Assembly (NCBI GenBank): GCA_024195585.1
Contig: SWBL01000226.1
Span: 1 to 64,000 of the forward strand
DNA from: Aureobasidium sp. EXF-3400
Lineage: Eukaryota; Ascomycota; Dothideomycetes; Dothideales; Saccotheciaceae
Reading direction: 5' to 3'
DNA length: 64,000 nucleotides
In this document: piece by piece, positions 54,058 through 64,000 of the stretch
Position numbering within the stretch: the first letter of the stretch is position 1
Layout: each line of letters begins with the position of its first letter
The notes under the pieces: generated by a model
What the model was told of the DNA's origin: nothing
Databases searched by the model: none
What the model saw: the letters and a program-made list of their open reading frames with translations, nothing else
Translations under genes and position numbers: made by a program

Positions 54058-55828
54058 TCAATCTTCGTGCACTGGAGCGAACTTCGACATTTTTCTGAGC
54101 TTTAATCCGTACTTCATGAATATGAAAGGGACGGGTAGTGCCAACGCAGCAATGCCGCCAAGGATACTCATTGCAGGCCCAACTCCTAGATGATTGAACA
54201 TCGGTCTTGCTGCGAGCGGGAGACCTCCTGCAATCAAGCTGCGCAAGAAAGTGTTGGCCGAGACCGCCGAGGCCGCATACAGCGAGTACGTATCGACGAG
54301 AAAGTTGATACATTGCTGGAAGATGATGTTGAAGCCTGCTCCGATGAAGGCTGCCGCAACAACGCAAGATGGCCACGGTATAGATGGATCAGCGGTCCAA
54401 CCGAACCAGAACAGGCCGATAGTGAAGAGAACGCCACCTATGCCCATCGGCAATAATCTTGCTTCTGGCACCTATGGTAAGAAAACATTAGCATATTTCT
54501 TGGTAAACTTAGTGCCCAATCTAGAAGGAGGATATTGCCACCGGCTTTCATAGATGGGTTATGAAAAAGCGCGATGCTTGCAATACCATCAGAGCCCTGC
54601 ATGCGAGTAGTGACTTACAGGTCTTCCTTTGTTGGCGTCAACAGCACGAGCATAGCGCGGCTGATTGGCCAGATTGATCAGGACGGCAAATAATACTCCC
54701 ACAAAGAGTGCGAGGAATGGCAAAGTGCTTGTAATGAGAGGCCATCCTCTATTCTGTTCAAACACGATGGGAAAGACCTCGAGCGTCATGTAAAGGATTC
54801 CGTACACGAATGAAGCGTAGAAGGCGATACAAGTGACCATCGGCTCTGTGGTAAGCATGACGATGGGTCTCGCGAGGTGTTTCGTGACGACGGTCTTGAC
54901 GTCCAACTTGACGTCTTCATGAGGGTGATGCCATCGTGAGTCGCCAGTCTCTTTCCGTAGACTTTGGGCCTTCCCCTTCAGAAGAACAGGGGAGTATGTT
55001 TCGGGTAGGCAGAAGAATGCGAATACAACGATAGTGAAGACCCAGATTGCAAGAATATACGAGGGCCATCTGAAGCCAACATTAACAGTCAACGAGCTGC
55101 CAATGATTGGGCCTATTGTGGGGCCTCCGACGACCGCAATGGCATAAAATGTCATCGCTTGGCCTGTGACAGCGAAGTTAGTATGGAGCCTTGTATGAGG
55201 AATAGTATACACCGATTTGAGACTTACCGCGAGGTTTCGGGGCGTACATATCACCAAGGGCGGCGCTGACGTTCGAAACGGGAGCAGAACCAAACACGCC
55301 TGAGAAGAAGCGACAGATGATGATGGTCTGAGCATTCTTGCCAACAGCCGTGCCTATACTGAAGAGACCTAGACCGACCATTGCTGGCAACATACTGACT
55401 TTACGGCCCCAGACTTCTGACGCAGGAGCCCATATGAGGGGACCCACAGCGAAGCCAACAATGTAAAGAGAGATGACCAGAACAGCAGCTTCTCCGGAGA
55501 TTCCAGTGTACTCTGCAATTCGTCTTTCGGCGGGAGAAATGATGGAAGAACCAAGACTGGCAGCCAGCGCGAGCATGCCGAGGATAAAAGTGATGAAGGC
55601 CTTGTAACTCGAAGACCAATTCATTGGATTGCCATTCTCGCCTGGTTCCCATCCTACGAGGAAGGGATCGCCCTGTTCCTCTTCCTTTGCTATCTCAGCG
55701 GCTTCTTCATCTCGTGGAGGTTGTTGTGATTGTGGGGAAGTGGACAAAGAGATGTCGTCACTCGATCTCTCCTTTGGTGAAGTATTGAACAACGACGGCG
55801 ATGTCGAGCGTGTCGTGTCGCTGATCAT
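54058..55828 (-). CDS. MFS transporter, DHA1 drug/polyamine exporter type
   Basis: Twelve-helix proton antiporter of the DHA1 group (Tpo1/Flr1-like), probably in the plasma membrane exporting polyamines or xenobiotics. Exons 55828-55228, 55163-54619 and 54471-54058 encode 519 aa. After a ~70-residue cytosolic Ser/Glu-rich N-terminus comes NPMNWSSSYKAFITFILGML. MFS motif A-like sequence is GPLIWAPASEVWGRK. The first intron splits PKPRG/QAMTFYAIA, a conserved loop. The segment GGPTIGPIIGSSLTVNVGFRW resembles the antiporter motif C. The second intron is 147 nt. The C-terminus ends in a short basic/acidic tail (LRKMSKFAPVHED). Substrate cannot be predicted. Confidence 0.9.
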
Positions 55829-56354
55829 TGATGCGAGTCTGTATGGATAATGGTATGGAGGCGACAGAACTGAGAAGGCATGCTGAAAATCGCCGTCACA
55901 GAAGTTTTGTCTTTTACATTGGATGAATCGGCTCAAACGGCACTATAGAATCTGACATTGCCGCCCTCGTCTGCCATGGGGCCTCGGACATAACCCTCGG
56001 AATTCCGAAATACGATTGACCATCAAATCGATTCCGCCAACAGTAATACTCAGTCAAGTACCACTTTTGCGAGATCTTATTATTATCTAAGGATGGAGAT
56101 GATGGCACCGTTCCCCGTCATTGCGTTTGCGGGATAGAGCCTCACATGCTGACGACTCCGCTCCGAGAATGCTTGACACTCTTGGCGTTTGCGAACGATG
56201 AGCTCATGATATCCATCAAAGTGGTGTCTGAAGCTTCAAAAGCAGCACCTTTTCTGTTCACATGAATTCCATACTTGCTTATCTCCTGTGTCTTGCAACT
56301 CTATTCACAACTATATTCGGCTCTCTTCACAACAACCACCATCATCCACAAAAG
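55829..56354. other. Divergent intergenic region
   Basis: Between the MFS transporter start (minus) and the DUF2237 gene start (plus). It should contain both promoters; the DUF2237 leader is CA/CT-rich (CACAACAACCACCATC). Nothing else is seen. Confidence 0.5.
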
Positions 56355-56828
56355 ATGTCGCGCTCATTGAACGGTTGGTGATGCGTCATTGAAGGTCCCG
56401 ACTCGACAAGCACTCACAAGCTCCAGTCCTCTCCAAGCCTTTGGCTATCCACTCTACCAGCCCCATGACAGGCTATCTAAGAAACGGCTACTGCGAGGTG
56501 CCTGCTTCAGATGCTGGAAACCACTCTATCGCCGCAGAGGTTTCGGACGAATTCCTCAAGTTCTCAGCCGAGCGTGGAAACGACCTCCGCCAGATTGGAC
56601 TCAAGGGAGGCTGTAAATGGTGTCTCTGCGTTTCCCGCTGGAAGGAGGCGTTTGACGCCCGTGGCAAGGAGGGCGACAAGATTGTACCTAAGTATGCTGA
56701 AACCAGTCCTGGTGAATGGCGTGTGTATGCTAATTGCAAGCAGGATCTTCCTCAACGCTACGAACGAGAAAGCATTGGACAAGGTATCGCTGGACGACCT
56801 CAAGAAGTTTGCCGTTGACAAGGAGTAA
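56355..56828 (+). CDS. DUF2237 family small protein
   Basis: Three exons (56355-56373, 56421-56691, 56744-56828) encode 124 aa. It matches the DUF2237 family known mainly from bacteria and fungi: HSTSPMTGYLRNGYCEVPAS, VSDEFLKFSAERGNDL, KGGCKWCLCVSRWKEAFDA and FLNATNEKALDKVSLDDL. Conserved cysteines lie in YCEV and CKWCLC and may bind metal. The second intron (GTATGC, branch TGCTAAT, GCAG) rebuilds VPK/IFLNATNEKAL and is firm. The first intron (GTTGGT...CAAG, 47 nt) is weaker: it was chosen because the frame lacks an ATG otherwise except an internal Met. Function unknown. Confidence 0.82.
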
Positions 56829-57071
56829 ACGCATAATAGCGCCAGAGCCATGGATCAGTAACGAATACGAATTGTCATCTTTCCCTATAGCCATCATCTG
56901 TCCTCGCCGTGCGCTGAAGTCTACCTCTTGAATCTGGCTTGTTGATTGTCGAAGTAATGCTCTCGGCAGCATTGTGAGGCTGAAAGGTAGGTCCTAGTGA
57001 CAAGGTGTGTGTACACCAGTAACTGTGGTCGTTTGGAGTGGAGATTTGGGTGAATGGTGAGGCGATGCGGA

Positions 57072-57359
57072 TTATTTTGGATTACGGCCGTCGGATACAG
57101 TTTGTAGCTTGCGGTATTCCTTCTCCAGCTCGGCTTGCATGTCAAAGTCTAGCTGGCGCTCCTTCTTTATGCGTTGCTGTTCCATGTCGCGAATGACACC
57201 TGCGTGCATTGCCTGTTCGGGGGTTTAGCACAAAAAAGTAGACGAGAAGATGAATTGACTGACAGCTTTCTCAACCTTCTGGCCATGGTGGACGAAGATG
57301 ATGATACCAATTGCACCAAGCGAGGTGGCAGCCAGTGTCAACTTTGCTTTTGTCGACAT
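57072..57359 (-). CDS. PET117: Cytochrome c oxidase assembly factor Pet117
   Basis: Small mitochondrial inner-membrane assembly factor for complex IV (family knowledge). Exons 57359-57264 and 57212-57072 encode 78 aa. One membrane helix near the N-terminus (LTLAATSLGAIGIIIFVHHG) is followed by the diagnostic amphipathic region AAMHAGVIRDMEQQRIKKER and QLDFDMQAELEKEYRKLQ. The intron is 51 nt with a GTCAGT donor. Its start codon is 190 bp from that of VMA10, on the opposite strand. Confidence 0.9.
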
Positions 57360-57549
57360 TATGGATATGAAAGTGGCGATGGAGAGGCAGCTGCAACAGG
57401 AACTTGCAACTTTGTGGGAAGGAGCGAGTGCCAGTCGCATATCGAAGGGCGCGCTTGGGCCCCACGACTTGGCGGTCACCATCAACATCCACCTGTAGCC
57501 AACAACCACTGCATCTCCGGAGCTGTCGTCACATAATCTACAATTCACC
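57360..57549. promoter_or_regulatory. Compact divergent PET117/VMA10 promoter
   Basis: Only 190 bp separate the two ATGs, so the promoter elements must be shared or interleaved. No TATA box is obvious. Both genes serve organelle energetics (complex IV assembly; vacuolar proton pump), which makes co-regulation possible but unproven. Confidence 0.6.
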
Positions 57550-58193
57550 ATGGTATGTTTCCCTGATGACCTCCTGCTTCGAGCGACAAGGCCATATGCT
57601 GATTTTCTCTCCAGTCTGCACAAAACTCGGCTGGAATCCAAACGCTGCTTGACGTAGGCTGAACTCACCCACCTCCGTCGGCGCCTCTACTTACCCATGT
57701 CCATAGGCTGAGCGCGAGGCCCAGAAGATCGTCCAGCAAGGTAAGTCTTATCATCTAGCCTGCCCACTGCGTGTATGCTAACATCCTCACAGCAAGAGAG
57801 TGTAATTCGACGACCCGCATCCCGTAGCCAACCACGCATATCTGACCAACCACCCAACAGACCGCACCAAGCGTGTAAAGGACGCTCGCTCCGAGGCCCA
57901 GAAGGAAATCGACGAGTACCGCAACAAGAAGGAGGAAGAGTTCAAGCAATTCTCAACACAGGTGCGTTCTGGACCAGTCTTGAAATCATGCACGGTATCT
58001 GACACTTGGCCAACAGCACACCAGCGGCAACGAGCAGGCCGAGAAGGATGCTTCCAAGGACACAGACGAGAAGCTGAAGGAGATCAAGAGCATTGGCGAC
58101 AAGGAGGGCAGCACTGTTGTTGACAACCTGCTACGCGCCGTCACCGACGTCAAGCCTCAGGTTCCCGACAGAGTCGAGCAGCCCGTCGCATAA
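57550..58193 (+). CDS. VMA10: V-type ATPase subunit G
   Basis: Peripheral-stalk subunit of the vacuolar proton pump. Six exons encode 120 aa: 57550-57552, 57615-57653, 57707-57740, 57793-57801, 57861-57961 and 58017-58193. The first coding exon is the ATG alone; the fourth is 9 nt. Spliced sequence is typical: SAQNSAGIQTLLDAEREAQK, IVQQAREYRTKRVKDARSEA, then QKEIDEYRNKKEEEFKQF. Skipping the 9-nt exon also keeps frame but replaces the conserved AREYR by DR, so inclusion is favoured. The whole protein is a long charged helix. The terminal region DNLLRAVTDVKPQVPDRVEQ is more variable. The ATG model is supported by the GTATGT donor directly after it. Confidence 0.92.
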
Positions 58194-58540
58194 TATGTCT
58201 GACGTCCGCTCTTGTCTCTAATCACATCTTCTGCCTTGTCCCGCTCTGCTTTTTCCTCGCTGTAGATATCCTCTTTCGAATTATAGATTGACCTTCATCT
58301 GACGAGCCTCGCTGCGCCAATTCCGACATGAATTGTATGATTGGAATCCATCGATACTCTTGACGCTATCTCGCTCATGCTTGTCTCCTACAGAATCGAG
58401 ATACGTTCGTGTATCCCGTCAAGCAGTTCAAAGAACACCCGGCTCGTGATCGGCTCTGACGTCATGTTTCCGGGGCTTATTACACTTTCCATCCATCTGT
58501 TTATGTACCTTTTCCCATCACGAAACTAATCAATTGTGCA
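58194..58540. other. Intergenic region
   Basis: 347 bp between VMA10 and the lipase gene, both plus. It holds the VMA10 3' region and lipase promoter. Nothing specific is seen. Confidence 0.5.
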
Positions 58541-60033
58541 ATGAGTCTCCGATTATTGCCTAGACAATCTTGTCGTCCATACTATCGCCCGATATTCTCC
58601 TCGGCCAGTAACAGACTTGCGCAGTTCAGCCATGCTGCGGTAACACGACAAGAAAAGGCCGAAGATCCTCGCCTCAAGGAGGAGTTTGGTGACTTGGTTA
58701 TAGAAGACCAATATGCAATCCTTCGTGAGAAGTATGGTATGTTGCGAGAGAGCAAGCCGATGGCTGAGCCGCGCATTTCACAGCTCCTTACACCTAGGCA
58801 TTTGACCTACAGTATCTGATGAATTGTATAGATACGCCCAAGAATCCAATCATCCTGGCCCATGGATTAATGGGCTTCGAGGAATTAAATATTGTACCAA
58901 AAGCGATTGCTCCTGGTCTACAGTACTGGAGAGGTATCCGTGAAGCACTGGCGGCAAAAGGTATCGAAGTGATTACTGCCACCGTACCGCCATCAGGCTC
59001 CATTGAAGCACGCGCTCAAAAGTTGAGCGAGGATATCCACAAGAAAGCAAAGGGAAAGAGCGTGAACATTATCGCGTAGGTCTATCTTGTACCTCTTCAT
59101 GAACAACAACAGCTAACTCGGTCGACAGACACAGCATGGTAAAAATTGATGATCACTGTGATATGTTCCCTCGCTAATTGAGCTGCTAGGGGTAAACCAA
59201 GGAGCATAACCGAATGGTTGATCAAGACTGACATAGTACACCTCTCAGCGGCTTGGACTCTCGATACATGATCAGTCAACTGAAGCCAGCAAACGTCAAG
59301 GTCCTCTCGTTGACAACAGTCGCAACACCCCACTATGGTATGATCGGTCGTTGTATCTTTTGAAAGCCGGATATCTTGCTAACGTCTCTTTCCAAAGGCT
59401 CCTCGTTCGCAGATGTCATGTTCTCCTGGATCGGCCGTTCGTCACCCATCCTCGCTTCACTTTATACGATTCTTTGATTACTGACAACCTTCTTGCATAG
59501 CAACTAACATACCCAAGCTCTACAAGGTGCTCGAATTCTTCGGCTTCGAAACCGGCGCCTTCAGCCAACTGACTCAAAAGTACATGCGAGAGAACTTCAA
59601 CCCAAAGACACCCGATCGTGAAGGTATTGCCTATTACTCGTACGGTGCTACAGTGGACCCTAGATTCTGGAGTATGTTCCGTCAAAGCCACAGAATCATT
59701 CAGAAACTGGAGGGTGAAAATGATGGATTGGTCAGTGTAAAGAGTGCCAAGTGGGGGACTTACAAGGGCACGCTGAAGGATGTCAGTCATTTGGACATGA
59801 TCAATTGGACGAACAGGTTGCGTTGGTTCTTGTGGGAATTGACTGGCAACAAGAGGAAGTATGATTTGATCACTTGACTTTAGTTGCTTCCAAGTACTGA
59901 CACATCTGGTTGCAGCTTCAACGCCATCGCATTCTACTTGGACATTGCTGGTAGGTATCCCTGAACATGTGAAACTCGGTATATACGTGCATACTGATTC
60001 CGAGCAGACATGTTGGCGAAAGAAGGACTCTGA
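58541..60033 (+). CDS. TGL2: TGL2-like (mitochondrial-type) triacylglycerol lipase
   Basis: Alpha/beta-hydrolase lipase. Nine exons, 332 aa: 58541-58736, 58832-59075, 59129-59138, 59190-59191, 59249-59337, 59398-59436, 59501-59858, 59916-59950 and 60008-60033. The N-terminus is Arg/Ser-rich without acids (RLLPRQSCRPYYRPIFSSAS), as in mitochondrial presequences. The oxyanion segment is PIILAHGLMGF. Exons 2-5 join to give VNIIAHSMGGLDSRYMISQL with the nucleophile Ser149. Exon 4 is just GG: without it the frame is lost straight after the nucleophile. GENDGLVSVKSAKWG contains the acid residue region and DVSHLDMINW the likely catalytic His. The sum of all exon lengths is exactly 333 codons. Confidence 0.88.
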
Positions 60034-60283
60034 AGGTCGAGCAGAGTTTTGATAATTGACAAAACATCGTGCAAGACAGGAGAAGATACAATGTACGAAT
60101 AAGAACAAGACTTTCCCTCTTCCGTTCCGTTCGCTCCGACGTGTAGACAATATATACATTTAACAATACAGTAAAGACTTATTCCATGTGTCAACCGAGC
60201 AAAATTTCTCTTGTACTATGTTCCCGCTCTTTTTTGCTGTTACAAGGCATGAACCAGCCACGCCTAGGCTGCTCACACTGCAT

Positions 60284-61274
60284 TCACTCGTATTGGGCAG
60301 CCCAACTGGCCCATAGTTTGGTCGGGCTCTCGGCGCCGAAGAGAGGACTGGTCTCTGGAGAATCGGCTGTGTATCCATTGCTTCGGCTACTAGCACCATT
60401 GCTTGTGTCGATCTGCAGACTTCTCATGCTCTGTGTTTCGGATGCGACAGGGGCCGGTATAAGGTATTCGCTCGCAGGGCCAATGATAATGTTTTTGGTG
60501 GCAGGGGAGGAAGCGAGAGAGGACAACAGAGCGGAGCGCGAAGCTGTGGCAAAGGTCGAGAGGTGGGTAGAGGTGTCGAGGTAGATGAAGGGCATGGTGG
60601 AGGGGTGCGATGGTGTCTCTGTGGTGGTGGTATTGGAAAAGAGAGGCAGCAGATTGCGAATCAGAGCGTGTAGTGGGAGGACGGATGCCTGGTCTCGCGT
60701 GTTAGCCAGCTTGTCAGATACAGTATGGTCAAGAGGGCAAAGTTACCTTCCACATGGCCTCGATCTCGTCTGTGTCAATGGTTAATACATCCTTCTCGGC
60801 CTCTTCTTGTTCGGGCAGTTCGTCCCATTCGCAAACGAGAGCGCCCAGGACCTTCTGCCTCCTGGCTCCTATGTCCCTGACGGCCGTCTCTAGTCCTTTG
60901 GCGCCCTCTGTCAAAGTGATTGAGACTTGGACATCACTCCTCATGCGCCCAGCCAGAGTATACAGTTCGGTGCGTAGATTCTTGAGTACAACATCGCGGC
61001 GTCCAATCAAGTGCACAGCAGCAACGCGCAGAGTGGACAAAAGGACGGAGAGATGTTGGGATAGGGTGGGCGAGGCGACATTGGGCACGTAAAGGATGAT
61101 GCTGTTGCCGGTGGGATTGGTAGGAAGAGACGAATTGGCCGAGGGCACCCTGTTGAGGATTGGTGCCGAGGCCGACGAGGCGGGACTGCTATTGCGAATG
61201 ACCGAAGGATAGCTCGGCGTGTTCGAAGTTGCGCGATAATTGAGATAGGTCGGTTTCGTCGTGATTGGGTTCAT
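60284..61274 (-). CDS. Conserved-looking protein of unknown function, Rossmann-like pattern
   Basis: Exons 61274-60747 and 60688-60284 encode 310 aa (58-nt intron, phase 0). After a ~60-residue Ser/Pro/Asn-rich lead comes an alternating strand-helix pattern: SIILYVPNVASPTLSQHLSV, AAVHLIGRRDVVLKNLRTEL, DVQVSITLTEGAKGLETAVR and VLGALVCEWDEL. The second exon adds MPFIYLDTSTHLSTFATASR and NIIIGPASEYLIP. This resembles a Rossmann-type or SDR-like fold, but no cofactor motif (GxxxGxG) is present. The C-terminal ~60 residues are Ser-rich. I do not recognise a named family. Confidence 0.7.
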
Positions 61275-61979
61275 GGCGGCGAGGTGGCTAGGAAATGGAG
61301 CGTGTGGATTGTCGACGGGCGGCACAAAGACGTATTATACAGTGAGAAAGCACGACGGGTGGGAACAAGGAAACAAGGGCCTCAAGCAGAAACGACTGTA
61401 GATGCGACGGATAGACAGTATGTACACGAAATTGAAGGACGAGAATTAAATGCGAGACAAGTCGACTCGGCCGCTCCATTCGAGACTCCCTCTTTTGCGG
61501 GGTCGACTAAAATCCTCCGAACAGACCATTGCTAGCCTTGAAACTCTATCATGACTCGCTGCCCTCTGGCTGCAAAACTGCTCTGCATTCATCCTGTCTA
61601 TCTGTGCCCTCGGACTTCTGACAGAAGATTTGCTACCCTTTGATTCACTATGCCCGCCTCGCTGTTCGTCAAGTCCGCTTGACTGCGAACCTCTTCGCCA
61701 TCATCACTCTCTTTATCTGTCCCAATTTCTGTGCCTTTTCTGCTCGAATATGCCCTGCCTCATCATTACGCTCTCCTGCCATATCCTTCAGCCTTTCCGG
61801 GCCCTGTGGGAACTGCATCTGCTTTGAGATGAGATCAAAGTTCGTCTCTCCTTGAGTGTCGTTGTGACAAATTGAAAACGTCGCTCATGTTACAATACTG
61901 CCAGAGACGTACTTGCAAAGACACGCTTGCTGCGCCATCTGATCTCCGTTGCCTGTCGTCTCTGTCAAGCCCTCACCAT
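61275..61979. other. Intergenic region
   Basis: Between the preceding minus-strand gene's start and the TOA1 stop (also minus). It holds that gene's promoter and the TOA1 3' UTR. Short plus-strand frames are unsupported. Confidence 0.5.
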
Positions 61980-62716
61980 TTACCACTCGAACTCTCCTTG
62001 AGCCTTGTGGAAGAGGTACCTGCAATTCGCTGTCAGTCACTGTCCCAGTCGTTCATCCATCGTCTCAACTTACTCCTTGCCGTTGGCCGACATGATGCCG
62101 TCCTTCAGAGTGCACTTCCACTTGTTCTTGACACGCTGTACCTTGTCGTACGTGCAAAGGACATGATCAATCTCCTCATCCTCTTCATCAGCGTTGTTGC
62201 CGGCTTCGTCACTCGATGAATCAAGATCAGAGTTGATGGCATCCTCGTCTTCTTCCTCCATTTCGCCGTCCAACTGAGGAATGCTGGCCAAGCGCGAACC
62301 GCCGTTTGTACCGACCCTACGTGCAAACACACGCTTTCTGTGGCGGCTGTGTGACTTTTGTTCGTCCAGGGGAAGTAGCAGACCGCTCTCGAGCCTGTGC
62401 TGCAATTCTTCGATTTGACGTCTCATCATGCCGTCATTCTGGGCCACTTGAGCTGAACTGATTCTGCGCCTCTCAGTAATGTATCTGTTCCATTCGTCAA
62501 GTGCGGCTTCGTCGGAACCATCTGTCTGCGAGTAGTTGACGCCGTTTTGCTGAGGGTACTGGCCGTTGCCTTCGGTCTTCACTTGAGGCTGTTGGTGCGC
62601 AGTCTGTTGACGCATTTGCTGAGCATACTGAGCCTGCATCTGGCGTTGTTGTTGGACTTGTCCTGGCTGTGCTGCAGTCTGTCCAGGTTGGGTAGGCAAC
62701 TGCAGACCTTGCGGTC

Positions 62717-62757
<41 letters not shown>

Positions 62758-63703
62758 GATTGTTGTTGTTGTTGGGGATGAGGGTTCTGGACACCTCCAG
62801 GGAGGGCAATACCCCTCTGTTGCATAGCGTTGAGTGAAGCATTGGCTTGTTGTCCGAATTGCTGCTGGAGGAGAGACGCGGCACGTTGCTGGGCCAGCAT
62901 CTGGTTGTTCACCTGCTGAGGATATCCTTGCTGAGCAGGCGGATAGCTGTGCATAGGCTGAGGATTCGATCCAGGTTCAGCTTTGGGCTGCGCATGTCCA
63001 TTCTGAGGGGGTTGATGCTGAACAGAAGCACCGTTCTGTACAGGCTGGGGCGCTGCAGCAGGTTGTTGTGCTTGCTGCTGTTGGGGTGCTTGTTGAGGTG
63101 GCGGTGGTGGGGCCGGCTTAGGGTCCCAAGGCATCTGCGCGACATCGCGCTGCGACATTTTGTGCTGCCATGACTATTACATACATGTTAGTACAAGCAT
63201 GTAGGAAAATGATAACCTATTAGCTGATTAAAGGGTTGCTTCGGCAAAGCTTCGGGACATTGAGCGCTCAGACCAAGCAGTATAAAACTGGGTAAGCACG
63301 TCTCAGAGCCTTAAGCCCCGCTTCCGCCGCTCCTTTGTCGCCTGCGCTTCAGCTTCGCAGGCAGCAGCCCAGTCGAGCAAAAACAAATAAAGAGATGCGC
63401 CGGCAAAACAACAAGACAAAAATCAAACAAGACAAGGTGAGTGGTTTGAGACCAAGAGATGAAGACAGGCAAAGTGCAGAAGGAGAAAAAGACAAGACCA
63501 ACCTGTTGCAATTCCATCAAGGTCTGTTGCTGAACACCATTCTCTTCAAAGTCATTCTGCGAAGCGTTGATGACTTCTTGGATGATCTTTTCATAGATCT
63601 CACCCTGCAAACATGTCAGTACGGGTCGCTCGCATGGCCGCCGCCGTCGATGTGCAAGCCGCGGCTGAACAAGGGGATCACAAACGGTGATGGTGTTCGA
63701 CAT
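61980..63703 (-). CDS. TOA1: TFIIA large subunit (Toa1)
   Basis: General transcription factor IIA alpha/beta subunit that stabilises TBP on DNA. Exons 63703-63686, 63604-63503, 63173-62074 and 62019-61980 encode 419 aa. The N-terminal four-helix-bundle part is GEIYEKIIQEVINASQNDFE, then NGVQQQTLMELQQSWQHKMS and VAQMPWDPKP. The middle is a long Gln/Pro-rich linker including a 13-Gln run. The C-terminal acidic and beta-barrel part ends DKVQRVKNKWKCTLKDGIMS and, after the last junction, NGKEYLFHKAQGEFEW. The first coding exon is 18 nt and the second intron is 329 nt. All phases agree and both termini match the family, so the four-exon model is firm. Confidence 0.94.
62724..62759 (-). repeat. (CAG)12 trinucleotide repeat in TOA1
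   Basis: Twelve perfect CTG units on the plus strand (CAG on the coding strand) encode most of a 13-residue polyglutamine run, flanked by CAA/CAG-mixed Gln-rich sequence. A pure run of this length is a likely length-polymorphic microsatellite. Confidence 0.97.
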
Positions 63704-64000
63704 GACAGCGATTGATTCTAGACTGAGTCTGGTTGCCTTTGCACTTGACAGATGGTGTCTGCGATGCTGGGATGCTGTAAGACTGATGCGCAGCGAGGTC
63801 TGTTGGGTTGTGGTCGTGCAACACTGATGGTTGATGGAATGCGCAGGCGAACGTAGGTTACCGCTGGATGCGCACTCTTTACTACTTCCGCTGTTGCGTG
63901 TCTGAATGTGGGAACTTCTAGGCACTTGTTGAATGCGTTCTGGCACGATGAGAGGTTGGTTGGCTATTGCTCGGTGATGGCCGTATTGCGTGGTCAGCAG
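63704..64000. other. TOA1 upstream region, window edge
   Basis: About 300 bases upstream of the TOA1 ATG, running to the window end. It presumably holds the TOA1 leader and promoter. No further gene start is seen. Confidence 0.5.

Noticed and set aside
59139..59248. One single intron replacing the two flanking the GG exon
   Set aside because: It would join ATG to CGG and lose the frame at once after the nucleophile, while the rest of the gene is intact and conserved.

Overview
This window is nuclear DNA of a filamentous ascomycete. The genes are closely packed, introns are mostly 45-110 nt with GTNNGT donors, CTNAC/CTAAT branch sites and short AG ends, and the gene set (PRP18, DML1, SWC5, RPB2, RAD1, OST5, VMA10, PET117, TOA1) is that of Ascomycota. 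Protein style suggests Dothideomycetes; this is an impression, not a tested placement. Exon models were built by hand by matching splice signals, reading phase and family conservation. About 32 protein-coding genes are supported. No rRNA, convincing tRNA, CRISPR array or intact transposon was seen.

Layout. 0-0.29 kb: TA-rich, RIP-like repeat edge. 0.8-4.2 kb: PRP18 and DML1. 4.2-12 kb: low-density stretch with a large GPI-type wall protein and a protein with a buried MIF-like domain. 12-16 kb: a small glycine-rich repeat protein, SWC5, an orphan ORF and an AlkB-type dioxygenase. 16.3-24 kb: a secreted Thr-rich protein, an ENA-type Na+/K+ pump and a proline-rich orphan. 24.8-33.3 kb: a 2EXR-like protein, a MARVEL-like membrane protein, a PAF-acetylhydrolase, a Rab GTPase with an unusual insert, and APC10/DOC1. 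34.7-47.8 kb: a rhodopsin-domain membrane protein, an unknown membrane-anchored protein, RAD1, OST5, RPB2, an oxidoreductase-like zinc-type protein and exo-1,3-beta-glucanase. 47.8-55.8 kb: accessory-looking stretch with a nuclear-type protein carrying an atypical OTU-like domain, an orphan and an MFS exporter. 56.3-64 kb: dense cluster of small multi-exon genes (DUF2237, PET117, VMA10, TGL2-like lipase, an orphan, TOA1).

Most neighbours are functionally unrelated, as usual in fungi. PET117 and VMA10 are divergent across 190 bp, and OST5 and RPB2 across 452 bp.

The most striking observation is gene architecture. The TGL2-like lipase only encodes its nucleophile elbow (His-Ser-Met-Gly-Gly) if a 10-nt exon and a 2-nt exon are both spliced in. 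VMA10 has an ATG-only first coding exon and a 9-nt exon. RAD1 needs a GC-AG intron. The second candidate novelty is the OTU-like protein, which keeps a Cys and a His but has GNRC instead of the classical Asp-Gly-x-Cys.
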